In this document: piece after piece, positions 44,290 through 55,690 of the stretch
Layout: each line of letters starts with the position of its first letter
Position numbering within the stretch: position 1 is the first letter of the stretch
Source: Pseudevernia furfuracea
Taxonomy: Eukaryota; Ascomycota; Lecanoromycetes; Lecanorales; Parmeliaceae
DNA: 64,000 nucleotides
Direction of reading: 5' to 3'
Assembly: GCA_022315425.1 (NCBI GenBank)
Contig: JAIUPT010000028.1
Span: 930,001 to 994,000 of the forward strand
Translations under genes and position numbers: made by a program
Notes under the pieces: generated by a model
The model's input: only the letters and a program-made list of their open reading frames with translations
The model's database searches: none
What the model was told of the DNA's origin: nothing

Positions 44290-44930
44290 TCATCTCTGCT
44301 CCATCTTGATTGATACTGAGCCTGATGCTTCTGGTATCGCGATCAAGGACTTGACGTAGTAGTCTTCGCAGACAGACCTGAAATTCTTTATCAAAGCCTT
44401 TGTTCCCGTCCTCAGCGCATACTGTGCGTATGCCAGATCAATGAGGAACTCCTTAGAGAAGTCCTCGCTTTCCTGGAACCAGTCCGGTGACACTTGAGAT
44501 ATAAGAACGGTGCGGCATGCCGTCCAGTCGACGTAAAGTCTGCGAAGAGGGGACTCTTCCAAAGATTCTCGTAGATATGAGGGATTTCCATAGTGCATAT
44601 CCCTTTCATGATAATCTGCTTCTCGATGAGGACGTCGATGTTCGCGTTCTGCAAGTCAGGAATACCGCATACGTGACCGAATATGTAGAGTCCGGCTAGG
44701 GACTTCCAGGTTATGTCTTTTCGGGCTCCCCTTTAGCAAGGATGCTCTCGGTATAGACTCACATGTTGAAGTGTCGAAACATGCTGAGGTCCCCATCTTT
44801 GAGTGTAGGCACTTCGGTCTTTGTCTTGGCAACGCCGCTGTTGAGAACTGCCTTGGAGTGTCTGATTTGACAACAGTAAACTCAAGCAAGTTCTCAGAAG
44901 TAGTAGTAGAACATATTGGTCGATCCGAGC
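44290..44930 (-). pseudogene. Decayed BTB/POZ-domain protein gene
   Basis: Three collinear pieces on the minus strand resemble the common fungal BTB/POZ protein: AVLNSGVAKTKTEVPTLKDGDLSMFRHFNM, then (after a TGA where Trp is expected) VYTESILAKGEPEK, and then LAGLYIFGHVCGIPDLQNANIDVLIEKQI. The next segment, SPLRRLYVDWTACRTVLISQVSPDWFQESEDFSKEFLIDLAYAQYAL, is in another frame and ends at 44290. Lesions: the nonsense codon at about 44762, a one-base frame loss near 44715 and another near 44550. GTGAGT at the TGA site imitates a donor, but the sequence beyond it is still BTB-like coding, so an intron is unlikely. The N-terminal BTB start is not recognisable. Confidence 0.6.
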
Positions 44931-45314
44931 CTTTTTGCCAACGTATCCCATGGAGGCTTCAGAGTTTGGTGCCACAGGGCTCCTTGGTCAGGAAGCCTCG
45001 TCACGACAGGCAGGTAATTGAGCGAGTGACTGGTCGAGGTTGAATGTAGAAGGGAAATTCTGTCAAAGGTATGGCGGGCAGCTCGCAATGATGAGAGGCA
45101 GCATTCGTTTGTAGGAGAAGATGTGGTTATAGACTTATATTTTCATAGATTTTGCCGTAGAGGGGAAAGAAAAGGAGGAAATGAAGAGATGGAAGGCTCA
45201 TTTTGACGGAGGCAACCTCGATCCTCGACAAATTGAACTCGCGATGGGACGCTAAATGTAAAAACTCACTTTATGCAGGCACAGAAATTTTCTTGGTATT
45301 CCTGGTGCATGATG
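44931..45314. other. Spacer
   Basis: Between the BTB relic and AP-3 beta; may contain unrecognisable 5' sequence of the relic. No feature supported. Confidence 0.35.
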
Positions 45315-47789
45315 CTAAGGCCTGACCAGCCGATCATTCTCCTCGTCCCTCTCGCTCGCACTCTCTTCCTCCTCACTACTTTCCTCCTCACTCTCACTCC
45401 CACTCTCCCTTTCTTCGTCCGTACTGTCTTCCTCACTTTCCTCTTCTTCGGCCAACCAATCATCCAGCGTCTTGTCCTTTGATCCTCCAACCCCAATCTT
45501 CCCTAACCCTTTCTTCTCAACAGCCTTATCCAATTCCCTCGCTGCCGGCACATCCTTCTTCTCCCCATAGACCTCCTTCGCCAGACCCTCATCTCTCAGC
45601 TTAGCGTCCGGCTCTTCCCCTTCCTTAACCCACTCAGGCAAGCCCTCGTATCCCATCACACCGTCCGCACCAGCTGCTTCGACGCCAATGACAAGACTAC
45701 TTGATCCGATCAGCAGACCTTTTCGGTTTTCGGATGGAGAAGGCGTGTGTGGAACAGGTTTGGGGGCGAGCAGGAGTAGGGAGGCTAGTTGGGTGGATTT
45801 AGGATTAGACAGGAGGGCACGATAAAGACGAGTGCGATCTCGAAGATCGTAAGAAACATCGTAGCGCGTTAGATGTAGGATGTAGGTCCAGAGGAGAGGA
45901 ATGGGATGAATGGGGGCTTGCTCCGGCGGTCCAGGGTCTTGCCAGCCATTCTCCTCAGCCGGGGCTAGTGAAGCACCCTCGACACCTTGGTTTGATGGAG
46001 CGTCTAGCGCTTCTCTTGTTTGAGCTGGAGTAGTACGAATGAGATAGTGCAGATAGACTTTGGCGGCTAGGAGAACAATCTGCAACTTAGCCGCCTCAGA
46101 CTCGTCGGCAAAACCTTTGGCAAGGATGCGGAGAACGTCTGGGGCGATATTGTCTTCTTCTGGTAAACCTGAAAACTCGCTAACGAGCCAGATAATGCTT
46201 GCTCTGGCTTCAGAATTTGTCGTAGTATCTAAATTCTTCGCCAGCCTAATCACTGTTTGCACGTGCGCTTGCGGATTTTGCTGGATCAGATGCCGTATTA
46301 CTGTCAGCGATTCGGCCACAAGGTTCCCATCTTGGCTTGAAAGTTGGTTCAGCAGAAGTCGTAAACATCGCGTCGAAGCCGTGCTCTCATTTTGGGCACA
46401 TCGTCCAATAGCCCGCACGCTCTCCTGTACCAACGCAGTATCTGCAGCTCGGGTGAAATGCTCCAACTCGCTCAAGATCATCTCTTTCACGTGTGGCTCA
46501 CAGTGCGGAAATATCAGGGTCAAAATCTCGAATTTCAGGCGTGAGACATCTGGAGAATCTGTGGCTCGCACTAGGAAATGGCCCGCGTATCTGACGAATG
46601 ACTCGGGTCGGACTAGGCAGACCGCAACGATGTTGTTCATTGCGACATGCTGGATGTCTTGCGGGCTTCTCAACAAGGCCACCAGGGGTCCAATAGCAGC
46701 GTCAATATACTCAGAGGTCCCGAGATGGAGGAAGCAGCGAGCCGTCGATACAATGACTGCAGAATTTCGGCTCGACAATAGAGGCTTACAGGCTTTGAGG
46801 AAGAGCTCTAGATCGAGGTCCAGCACTTGGACTTCTTCTCCCGAACTGTCGTCCTCTGGCGCACTATCCTCGTCTTCATAGAACCCCTTGCTCTTATTCT
46901 TCTTCGCCTTCTTAGTCCGCACGGGAAAGCACTTGCGGGCGTAGTTTGTCAAGAGCATTAAAGTAGCAAGTTGGCCCCACTCATCCATGTCAACCAGCTT
47001 CTTAACAAGTCCTCTGTAATGCTTGTGAATGAGATCTATGCGGTCCGGGCAAACCTCCAGGAATGCAGTGACTGCAGGTCCGACTACATAGTATTGCTTA
47101 TCTCCAAGCAAATTCGACATGTAATCGAGGAGCTGGGGTAGAGTGTTGGGATCCAACCTATAGCACTTTGGTATTGCCAGAGCAGCGGCCTTCCGCACAA
47201 TGGGACTCATATCTGCACAGCCTTTTTTTATTCCGAGAGAGACTATCTGACTGATGACAGGCACCTTGATGCCTGACATGACGCGTAATGCCATTGCACG
47301 GACTTGGGGGCTCTGGTCACTAAGAGATTTCTGTATCGTATTAATGGAGAGCAATGCAAGGTCCGGCTCTGACTCTGCGTAATGCAGGAGATATATATAG
47401 ACGAGCTTTTTGATCTCGACGTTTGGACTGGCAACATTTTTGACTACTGCCGAAAAGAAAGGAAGACAGGGTTTGGAGCGGTACATCATCTGTACTTCCG
47501 ATATCAGAAATGTCCCGGTCTAAAGGTAGCGAAAGATCAAACCCCAATGACCTTCCGCAGGCCTTCCAAGATTTCTCTATCATTGCGGCTATCCAGTAGC
47601 TTCTTCGTTTGAGAGAACGGCAGATCCCTGTTCGAAGGGCGAGAATTGACAGTCCTTGCAGAACCAGCAGACTGTGCTGCCTCCAATGTCAATTCACGTG
47701 CTGAGGTCAGAATCAGCCCTGCTGGGATTATTGACTTCATGGTGCAAACCTGTATCCAGCATGGACGATATTCTTGATATCGATTCCAT
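45315..47789 (-). CDS. APL6: AP-3 adaptor complex beta subunit
   Basis: Exons 47789-47750, 47700-47543 and 47489-45315, giving 790 residues. The adaptin N-terminal armadillo solenoid is clear: SQTKKLLDSRNDREILEGLRKVIG, AVVKNVASPNVEIKKLVYIYLLHYAESEPDLALLSINTIQKSL, RAMALRVMSGIKVPVI, SPIVRKAAALAIPKCY, AMNNIVAVCLVRPE. A Lys-rich then acidic insert (KKAKKNKSKGFYEDEDSAPEDD) and a long acidic Ser/Glu tail (about 730-785) are typical of AP-3 rather than AP-1/2 beta. AP-3 carries cargo from Golgi/endosome to the vacuole. The first two small exons are inferred from frame and family match; the 53-nt intron 47542-47490 has its acceptor directly before an ATG. Confidence 0.9.
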
Positions 47790-48122
47790 GCCTGCTTTGT
47801 TGGGAAATTTTTCCTCAATTGCGTCGCTCCTTCAAGAGGTCATAGGGTAATTTGAAATTCACTAATCGGTACTCTAGCGCTGCTTAGTAATAGTGATTGT
47901 CTCCCCATTAGCTCAGACTCGTATTGTCCACATTGTCCACCAAGATGGCGATATTCAGAACCAAGGCATTACCACCATAAAGGCGATGCAATTCTCTATA
48001 GCACTGTTCCATAGGGTAATCAAGCAGCCTCGATAAGATCGCCCAAACGTTGTTTTATTCCTCGGTCAAAACATTGACCTTCATTCCAGAAAAGGTCAAG
48101 AGATCGAGCAAAGCACCTCAAG
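47790..48122. other. Divergent promoter region
   Basis: A 333-bp spacer between AP-3 beta and the next plus-strand gene. No feature seen. Confidence 0.4.
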
Positions 48123-48839
48123 ATGCCTCTTTCATATAACCCCATAGCTTTAGCACCACTACTATGCACGGACTTCATCGAGTTCATCCTACGCCATCAC
48201 ACATCTCCAACAACTCTCATTATCTGCTCCAGTCGGGAAGCTTTCCTCCAGGAACTACAAGCCTGTATCAAATACACTCATCCAAGAGATCCCACAGCAG
48301 ATTCAAACAATGGGCCTCCATCTGACGACAGCCATCCGGCTCTACACCCTCTCTTGATCCCAACAATCCATCTCATAGCCAAGTCAAGGTCTGTCAATCT
48401 AGCGTTCGCCCCCACATTGCCTCATCTACGAGCATATTTGGCAACATGTATGTCAAGTATCAGATCTTCATCACCGTCTTCCAATTTTACCAAGCCAGGA
48501 TCCCAGTGTCCTATGCTGGCAGTCTGGGGCTTGGCCAGCCTTCACCGCTCCACTGCCGAGCACTCTGCGCAGGGCTTGTCCCGTTCTCTTGCTGCGGCTG
48601 TTGAGACAGCGAAGCTTAACGGGCAACGACTGGTGCTGGCGGAGTCGACAGCATTGAATAGGGAAGTTGAGTACGAGGGTATTGGCAATGTAGGAGATCC
48701 ATGGAAGGAGCAAGTGCCGCTTCTGAGTGGGAGCGTGCGATTCGGAGGGGAGGACAGGGTGTGGGCCGGGAAAACAGTGGAACTTGAGAGGGTGGTGGGA
48801 AGGTGGTGTCGATTTGTCATTACTGGCGATGGAGGTTGA
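48123..48839 (+). CDS. Conserved-looking protein of unknown function (RecA-like fold possible)
   Basis: Intronless 238-residue protein with good ATG context and a normal composition. It starts with a hydrophobic strand-helix pattern (TTLIICSSREAFLQELQACI), has alternating hydrophobic strands (PMLAVWGLASLHRSTAEHSAQGLSRSLAAAVETAKLNGQRLVLAE), and ends with PLLSGSVRF...WAGKTVELERVVGRWCRFVI. That layout (strand with catalytic-like acid, helix, strand, then a C-terminal W-x-G-(K/R)-TV...RWC-x-F) recalls degenerate RecA-like proteins such as Elp6 or Rad51-paralogue/Shu subunits, but no Walker A motif is present. I do not recognise the family, so this is only a structural suggestion. Confidence 0.65.
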   Translation: MPLSYNPIALAPLLCTDFIEFILRHHTSPTTLIICSSREAFLQELQACIKYTHPRDPTADSNNGPPSDDSHPALHPLLIPTIHLIAKSRSVNLAFAPTLPHLRAYLATCMSSIRSSSPSSNFTKPGSQCPMLAVWGLASLHRSTAEHSAQGLSRSLAAAVETAKLNGQRLVLAESTALNREVEYEGIGNVGDPWKEQVPLLSGSVRFGGEDRVWAGKTVELERVVGRWCRFVITGDGG

Positions 48840-48921
48840 TGGAATCACCGGATGGATATGTGCAATTTAGAAATATGCTTCATTCTTTGATAACAAGTCG
48901 TCTACAGTAAAATAGAGATAA

Positions 48922-50418
48922 TTAGAAAGAGACGTAGTGCTTGCTCAACCCTTGCTTGAAGACATCTTCCGGGATGACTTCATACGGTCCTTCGTCTTTC
49001 CCATAGAGCCCAGTTTGTCCGTAAGGACCTTTGCTCGACCAAGTCTTGTCCGATGGCCACCTACCGTTAGACGCGACCTTAGCGACGTCTAGATTACCAT
49101 GTACGCGATAGCGACGAGGCTCGAAGATCCAGTTATTGATGAAGATCTCAATGTCCAATTCTATGCCCTCTTTCTCACGCAGGCTCATAAGAGAGCGAGC
49201 TTGTTCGAGAATGCGCCAAAACCTGATTTGTGCCATTTCTGAGGTCTTCAGTGATACCGGATGACGACCACAAATGGTGACGGTTCTGATCTGCATTTCG
49301 CCGCTCCAGTTGACGGAACCATCAGCAAAAAGGTCGCCGCAGATCGAAGGAAGGGAGAGGGACAGGTTCCGTAAGCGAGGGCATTCAAGAATCTTTGGGC
49401 AAAGATGCTGCTTTTGACCACGCAAGGAAGTCGGATCGGGGTGCTCGAAGCCATTATCTGTGAGTGGCGAGTGCTCCAGGATCTCCAACGTTTCGTCTGA
49501 GGAGTTGGCGAGAGCCCCAATGCCGTCGATCGTGACTGAGGCGGTACCCGTAATGTGCAGAGTCCGCAGGTTGACGGCAGTATGGGATATAGCGATCAGG
49601 TCGTCATCGGTCAACGGCATGAAGTTCGATTGTCCAAAGATCTTCAATCGCTTAAGCCCACTAAAGTCCACTCTCGGAGAGCGCAGAGGCTTATTGTCGA
49701 TTTGGTTTGTAACATTGGCTATCTGTGACTGCTTGAGATCAACGGCGAGGAGCTCCAACGATAGGATACTATGGTAGTCTTCATTCCGGCCGAGTAGCCG
49801 TGACCAGTCTTCCGTACTCCCGTACCTTAACGCAGTCCATGGAAGTGTTACATATTCCAGCTTGGTACAACGGCGGAGTATGCCGAAGATCATGGCATTT
49901 GTTTCTGCACCGTAGTACCCGACGAACGAAATCCTACGCACGCACCATGCCAGTGCCGGGTTGCTCTCGAAAAGTTGAAGCGTCTTTCTCAAGGAGTGGT
50001 AGGGGTCACGGTAGACAGCAATGCTTGAAGGATTGGTTTGTAGGGTGTTGAGTGTCCGAGACTGCATCCATCTGAGCGGCCAATAGTCAGTCCTCGTCAC
50101 GAAGAACATAGTGGGGAAGCGCCAATACCTTTCGCTACCTCTCCAACGTGTAATATACAGGTTGCTAAGGGCATACTCCGAGGCCCATTGGTGGCATTGT
50201 CGATTGACTTGTCTAACGGCATCGACGGCATTCCACTTCAGTGTATCGGGGGACACCTGGCCTCTGACAACACGTTGCATTCGTACATCTTGTAGAGGTT
50301 CTGGTGCCTGGCTTAGCCCGTAGGTATATTGAGCATTGTTCTGGATGTTGAGTTGGGCGGCTTCTTGGAGAATCGCTGAAAGTAGCTCGTAAGGGAGGTC
50401 ATCGATGCTTGCGGGCAT
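48922..50418 (-). CDS. F-box protein with LRR-like repeats
   Basis: Intronless 498 residues. The N-terminus IDDLPYELLSAILQEAAQLN is an F-box core (LP-x-E-L-L-x-x-I), followed by a second helix with VNRQCHQWASEYALSNLYI typical of fungal F-box proteins. The body alternates LEYVTLPWTAL, LSLELLAVDL, LKRLKIFGQSNF, LRTLHITGTASVT, LEILEHSPLTDNG and LRNLSLSLPSI, an irregular leucine-rich pattern like substrate-binding LRRs. The product probably recruits a substrate to an SCF ubiquitin ligase through Skp1. The target cannot be inferred. Tail-to-tail with the unknown gene at 48123-48839, 82 bp apart. Confidence 0.8.
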   Translation of the reverse strand: MPASIDDLPYELLSAILQEAAQLNIQNNAQYTYGLSQAPEPLQDVRMQRVVRGQVSPDTLKWNAVDAVRQVNRQCHQWASEYALSNLYITRWRGSERYWRFPTMFFVTRTDYWPLRWMQSRTLNTLQTNPSSIAVYRDPYHSLRKTLQLFESNPALAWCVRRISFVGYYGAETNAMIFGILRRCTKLEYVTLPWTALRYGSTEDWSRLLGRNEDYHSILSLELLAVDLKQSQIANVTNQIDNKPLRSPRVDFSGLKRLKIFGQSNFMPLTDDDLIAISHTAVNLRTLHITGTASVTIDGIGALANSSDETLEILEHSPLTDNGFEHPDPTSLRGQKQHLCPKILECPRLRNLSLSLPSICGDLFADGSVNWSGEMQIRTVTICGRHPVSLKTSEMAQIRFWRILEQARSLMSLREKEGIELDIEIFINNWIFEPRRYRVHGNLDVAKVASNGRWPSDKTWSSKGPYGQTGLYGKDEGPYEVIPEDVFKQGLSKHYVSF

Positions 50419-52489
50419 GGTTATGCTCTGAGGTATGAAATATGAGACGAAGGAAGGTGATGCTTAAGAGTCAGTGAGGGCTGAATGTTAGCAGAGTATC
50501 TGTGGGGCCATTCAGTCTGGTATTATATCCCCAGCAGGGCGAATTACCAAGGCGGGGACCCCGCTTGGATCACTCGACTTCGGAAGACTTTGCAGCATCA
50601 TGGGGTCACTCTCCAACGCCATTAGTCAATCACTTGAGGACTTAAGGAAATTAGAATTCAGAGTGACATAAAATGGGGGTAATAGTATTTTCCATGATTG
50701 GCTGCGGCCCGAAGCTCCGCCGCTTAGGTAAGCAGACTCATCCGTGGCTCGCGTGGCAGACTGGCAGTTGACAGAATCTCGGCTGCACTCATTGCCGAGA
50801 CTGCTTTGTTGTCGCCGCAGTGCTGAATTGAAGGCAAATAACAGGACAACATCTAGCCTCAAGAAGCGAATACTCAGATTGTCTACACATAAGGATAGAG
50901 CAGCGAACGATTGTCGTTAGCAGAAGGAATCATGGAGTGGCAAATTGATTGATTGACCCGCCAAGCCAAAAATAAGACTCGATGATGAGCGCGAGACGCG
51001 AAGCCGGAGCCTTTGTCCTTGAGTCGAAACCTGACGAAAAGAATAAAGTACAATTCGCTTATTATTGAACCGTATTCTTCTCTCACGTAGAGATCAAGGT
51101 TAAGGCGCGCGCCTTCTAGTGACCGAGACGGAGCCGAGACTGTCACTTAAGGGACATGTCAGTCGGATTATGTCCGGAAGCTGTACCCGGATGTGAGTGG
51201 GGTCGGTGTACATGTATCACCTCCGTTATGGATGTGAGAAAAGAAAAAATACAGAAATATAACCTCGGCACATTAACTTTCCTCACTGAATTAAAGTATC
51301 AAGGCTCACCTCGCTTATCATTGTGTGTTATCAATGGTTCTAAATAAGTCTATTCAGAGACGAGGCTAAGCTCTAGCCATCACAACGTCTTGGGATGCAG
51401 GTTCCATTTCATGGATAAAATCCTTCATTTCTTCTCCGCGTAAGTTGATATAATGAAGCTAATCAAGCAAGGAGGCCTCGAACATTGGGCGTACAGCAAC
51501 TTACGACCTACCGCCTGGTGCCGTCCAATGGTTTCCGTGATCCGTCACACCCTCTGATGGTGTACACAGTCGACGGTCAGCACCGATATGTCATGTCTCT
51601 GTCTCACTTTTCTTCACTGATGTGCGAGTCATGCATACTACATGCATCTCGCCGTTATGCAAGCCGATCAATCCGCGTAAGGTTGCATTCTGTCCCTCGG
51701 TCAATCTCATCAGTTCTCAGTATTCGAATGATTTAGAAAGCGATGATGGCCAGTTGGAAGACGAGGTCAGTAGATGAGTATCAGATTGTTCAAGTCAACA
51801 AGCTTTCAGCTGATTAAATTTTTCCTTAATTTCCTATGATTCAGATGCATGAATACCCATATTGATAAGGAAAAAACCGCATCTACGTCAATACAACTTT
51901 ATTGATCACTGGGGCTAACTGGGGCTCGAAATAGGTTGGCGTATCTTGAGGATCAAGTTGGCAAAGCGAGCCCCAGCTGGATCACCAATGCTCTCTGAAC
52001 AGCCGGTTCGGCGCTGAATCTTTACTGCTGCTTGGTCAAGATGTTCGGCAGAATCTTGAGACGAGCTGAAATTGTTGCAGATCAGCTTTGCCTGCTGTGG
52101 CAGAGTAGTTTCCATGATACTGACCAGCTTTCCAATAAGAGACCTCTCACTCTTTTTCCTTCATCTGAGACAAATGCTTTGGAATCTTCATCTTTCAGCT
52201 TTTCGCAACAAATGCTCTGTTTCGCGCCAGCCTTTCTTTTTTGAATGTAAGCGAACCTACTAGTCCCTTAACGTTCCTGTCTTGTATCGCCAGCATCTGT
52301 TGTCAAAAAATTTTACGCGAGCGCGCACGAAATGCGGAAGTTCTCAGGCCAGGACTTGGATCAATCAAATGGTCATGATCTACCATCCGATACAGAAGAC
52401 ACACCTTTAAGCTCGAGGCATCCCTCTCAGCCCAATGGGAAAGACCACATGTCAAATGCTCTCGACGTGCGGGCTGTTACCAATTGATG
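50419..52489. other. Gene-poor region
   Basis: About 2 kb with only short ORFs in all frames and several AT-rich stretches. No domain, RNA gene or clear repeat was found. Upstream flank of a decayed gene. Confidence 0.45.
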
Positions 52490-53965
52490 AAGCTTTGAAA
52501 CTTTCTCGTGGCTGTTTGCGACACTCTCAACTTTTACCATTCTCATCGTCCCATCTTCCGCAACCAACCCGTCATCCATTGGCACTTCAACATCGCTCTT
52601 AACGCGGTCGTCAGTGCCGTCTCTCAAACGCTCAGACGACCACCTTGGTCCCAATAGCTGCTTGCATCAGTCAACTGAAATGGTTATGGGTTCCGAAGGA
52701 GGCTAAGATCCTCGATCTGGATGACATTGACGATGCGAGCAGGGGACCATTGAGCAGTTTGTGTTTCTTGCACAAGCGTCGCAAGATGTGCGCAATTCAC
52801 CGTCTTAACTGGAAAGAAAGAAGCTGATAGCATACAGGCTCCTCGTATCACTGGGGGCCGCCAACTTGATTTTTGTCCTTTTGTTCAGCTCCTTTGCTCA
52901 GCAATCAGCACAGCAGTCACTCCTTCCGGTTGCGGCGGGAATTGGTCCATTGATAGAAGCGTCGCATATTATTACTGCCCCACCGCAGACTTTATCAGTA
53001 CATTTCTCGAACAATTCTAGTCTTATACTTTTATTGGGTTTTCGAGCCTTTTGGTCTCCAATTGAGCAAGACAATCTCTCTGACTTCTTCTTAGACGGCG
53101 GGTTTGCACCTCAGAAAACCCAGCAAGCTACACATTTGACTCGGTACCTCAAGTGGAGGCCGCGATAGACAATTGCTTGACCAACCAGAACGCAAACCCT
53201 TCGAATGTTACGGGCGATTGTCCTACCGGCAACTGCACATGGCCGGATTAATCATCTATGGGCTCTTGATTGGCAGACCACCAATCAAGATTCAAATCAT
53301 CCTATAGTCTCTACTACTGCACCAGGAACTTCAGATATCTTTTTCTTTGATCTAAACAATTTCAAAGATTTTCACGCTTACCTTTCCCTGGTGACTTTTA
53401 CTGGCAACGCGAGCGAGAACGAAGGGACGAATATCTAATCTACACATATACCTCGGACAATGCTCAGGCCTCGGCGGCAATCCTCTACGGTACCCCGCCT
53501 GGCATCCAGGGCTTATCAGCTCAGCTGGAGAAGCTCGCAATTAGCATCACAAACGCGTTCCGCTTTCCTCGGTTTTGACTTCACCGTGCCACACGCTAAT
53601 ACATTTCATAAGCCTTCGCACCACCTCAGATATTCCAAATAGCTGGCCCGGTACGGCAAATACCTTTGATATATACTTTGACATCCAGTGGTCTTGGCTC
53701 GTCGTTCCTATCCTCATCATCCTCCTTACATTCTTTTCCTCTTGGCGACCATTTACCAGAGCCACCGCCATCACATCCCAGCGTGGAAATAATCCCAGAT
53801 TGCCGCTATGCAGAGTCTCAATAAGACATGTCTGAAGCGGTGGGTGATTTGGACTCGGCAGTGTCCACGAAGGATAAGGCGCAAGATGTAGTGGTTTGGC
53901 TGGAGAATGGGGATAGGCAATGGCAACTTGTGAAGTCTCGTTATTGGCCGGGTAGTGTTGTGTAA
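52490..53965 (+). pseudogene. Decayed multi-pass membrane protein gene (DUF3176-type)
   Basis: Fragments in the order of the fungal DUF3176 membrane family appear on the plus strand in changing frames: FATLSTFTILIV (52540), HWHFNIALNAVVSAVSQTLR (52577), LVPIAACISQLKWLWVPKEAKILDLDDIDDASRGPLSSL (52640-52760), LVSLGAANLIFVLLFSSFAQQS (52830), a Pro-Thr region, NCLTNQNANPSNVTGDCPTGNCTWPD (53170-53250; the CPTGNCTW segment is characteristic), then SWLVVPILIILLTFF near the 3' end and DRQWQLVKSRYWPGSVV before a stop at 53963-53965. At least three frame changes and several internal stops without matching splice sites indicate a pseudogene. The family's function is unknown. Confidence 0.65.
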
Positions 53966-54315
53966 ATGTATAAATTTCTCCTCAGCAAAGGAATTTCATA
54001 TAATTGAATGGGCTGCATCTAAGGCTACCTCCAACCCAATTTGTCGTACACAGTCATTTCAATCAACTCACGAGAGTTGGCTGGTGGCGTGCTTATTGCA
54101 TTTTAGTCGAGTTCGAGTCTGCCATCCAGAGTAGAGACAGCTCAGCAACACCTTCTACTTCCCGCGGCTCGCGTCTGGCAATGGAACAATTGCCTCGGAA
54201 TTGGAAAGTTGCAAAAGGTGTTAAGGAGCAGGTACTTTTCCTTCCGGACGCTGCAATGCTTCCTGCAAGAGATTCCTCGACCACCAATACTCCTGCATCT
54301 AAAACTTTTAATCAG
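53966..54315. other. Spacer after the DUF3176-type relic
   Basis: No supported feature. Confidence 0.35.
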
Positions 54316-54642
54316 CTACTGCAGGCTGCCACCACTTGGAGTACTGACCCAATCCGATATTAACGCCCGCTGCCAACTATACGTTGTAGATAATTGACGC
54401 TCGAGTGTATCATCTTGAGAGGTCTCGATGATAGGTATTGACCCAGTGGCTTTGATGCAAGCCTCGACTTCAAGGAAAGCCTTGGCCTCCGGCAGTCGAT
54501 CTCGCACCATATGACAGGCTATCTTGACGGCAAACTCGTGGACAAGATTAGTTAAGTTTGCAGAGCGGGTGGATGGACCGGGTAGCACGGGCGAGACAGG
54601 TGAGACAGGTGAGCCTAGGTCCAAAGAAGAGATTTCGCTCAT
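54316..54642 (-). CDS. Small hypothetical protein
   Basis: A 108-codon ORF starting at 54642 with MSEISSLDLGSP, a short Ser-Pro-Val repeat, then an amphipathic helix-like core (LTNLVHEFAVKIACHMVRDRLPEAKAFLEVEACI) and PIIETSQDDTLERQL. Composition is protein-like and the core looks folded, but no family is recognised, it sits in a region of decayed genes, and its C-terminus (WVSTPSGGSLQ) may be an unspliced read-through. It could equally be a relic of a larger gene. Confidence 0.3.
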   Translation of the reverse strand: MSEISSLDLGSPVSPVSPVLPGPSTRSANLTNLVHEFAVKIACHMVRDRLPEAKAFLEVEACIKATGSIPIIETSQDDTLERQLSTTYSWQRALISDWVSTPSGGSLQ

Positions 54643-55626
54643 GATGTGTTGATTTTGCTTGATGAGTGGATGGATACAGTAGCGATGTTGGTTGAATGTT
54701 TCATATGAAAGAATGTTCAGAGATCTTTTTCTATTTGCAATGACACGAAAATGTGGAAACTCATGCGGGGAATAGACGGTAATGGTGACGCTGAGGTCAA
54801 CCTACGATTCCGGAACTTCAACCCCTGTACTATGCGCTGGAAGAATACCGCTTACCCTTTCAATTTTTTTGTCTCTCTTATAGTGCTTGATAACAAATCT
54901 AACATGCCATTGGCAGCATCGGGAGGTTCATGTTGACAGGAATCACCAACCAGCAAAGCACGATTTTTTGCCTAGTCGTGTCTTTGACTCCTCTGATGGA
55001 AGCTTTCCGAGGACTGCACACTTCTCAGGAACAGACACACACTAGCGAAGATCGGCCACGAGGCATCTGCATCTCGAGTTGAGTATGGTCCGTTCTCGTC
55101 GATCTTTTCGTTTCCCTAGAGCCGGCGCGACTGCCGCTAGGCTCAGTCATTCGAAGTCTTAGGTGAATGGCAATAGTCAATTTGCTGACCCGAAGGTGGG
55201 CGAGTCGTTCTCGCAACCTCTTTCTTGAGTCGTCAGCCGCGACAAGTGATTGACCTTTAGGACCACTTATATATGCTCAATGACGCAAATATAGATCTTC
55301 TTCCTGCTTAGCCCTCAGGGTACTGTTGAATTCCTTTCCTTGTCCTGGTCCTCACGTTATGTCTAGTATTTGTGATCATTTGGAGGACATATAAGAATAA
55401 TCTGACGCCGAAATCTGCGCAATGTAGGCTGCTGATGCTTACTCTAGAGGCAACAGCGGCACAAACAATGCCGTCAGAGCCCGCATCCAACCTTTCAGAC
55501 CGCGTCGAGAATTTCATTTGAGATAATTCAGGTCAGCATGGACTGCGCATCGTAATCTTCCATTATTATCCTTCTAAAAATTTTAAGGTGCACGAGAAAT
55601 CGCCAGTATTTCTGTCGACACTTATT
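54643..55626. other. Gene-poor region
   Basis: Short ORFs only. No supported feature. Confidence 0.4.
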
Positions 55627-55690
55627 TCACTCATTTACTCACTCACTCACTTACTTACTCACTCACTCACGTACTCATTTACTTACCACG
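55627..55690 (+). repeat. Tetranucleotide microsatellite (ACTC/ACTT)n
   Basis: About 60 bp of imperfect ACTC and ACTT units, followed by a short CGCACACACG stretch. Confidence 0.85.

Noticed and set aside
44755..44770. GTGAGT as a splice donor in the BTB gene
   Set aside because: Sequence beyond it continues BTB-like coding and the candidate acceptor does not restore the frame.
46060..46881. 273-codon plus-strand ORF inside AP-3 beta
   Set aside because: Antisense shadow of a strongly conserved adaptin exon.
55627..55690. CRISPR-like or regulatory array
   Set aside because: Simple tetranucleotide microsatellite with no spacers; also a eukaryotic genome.
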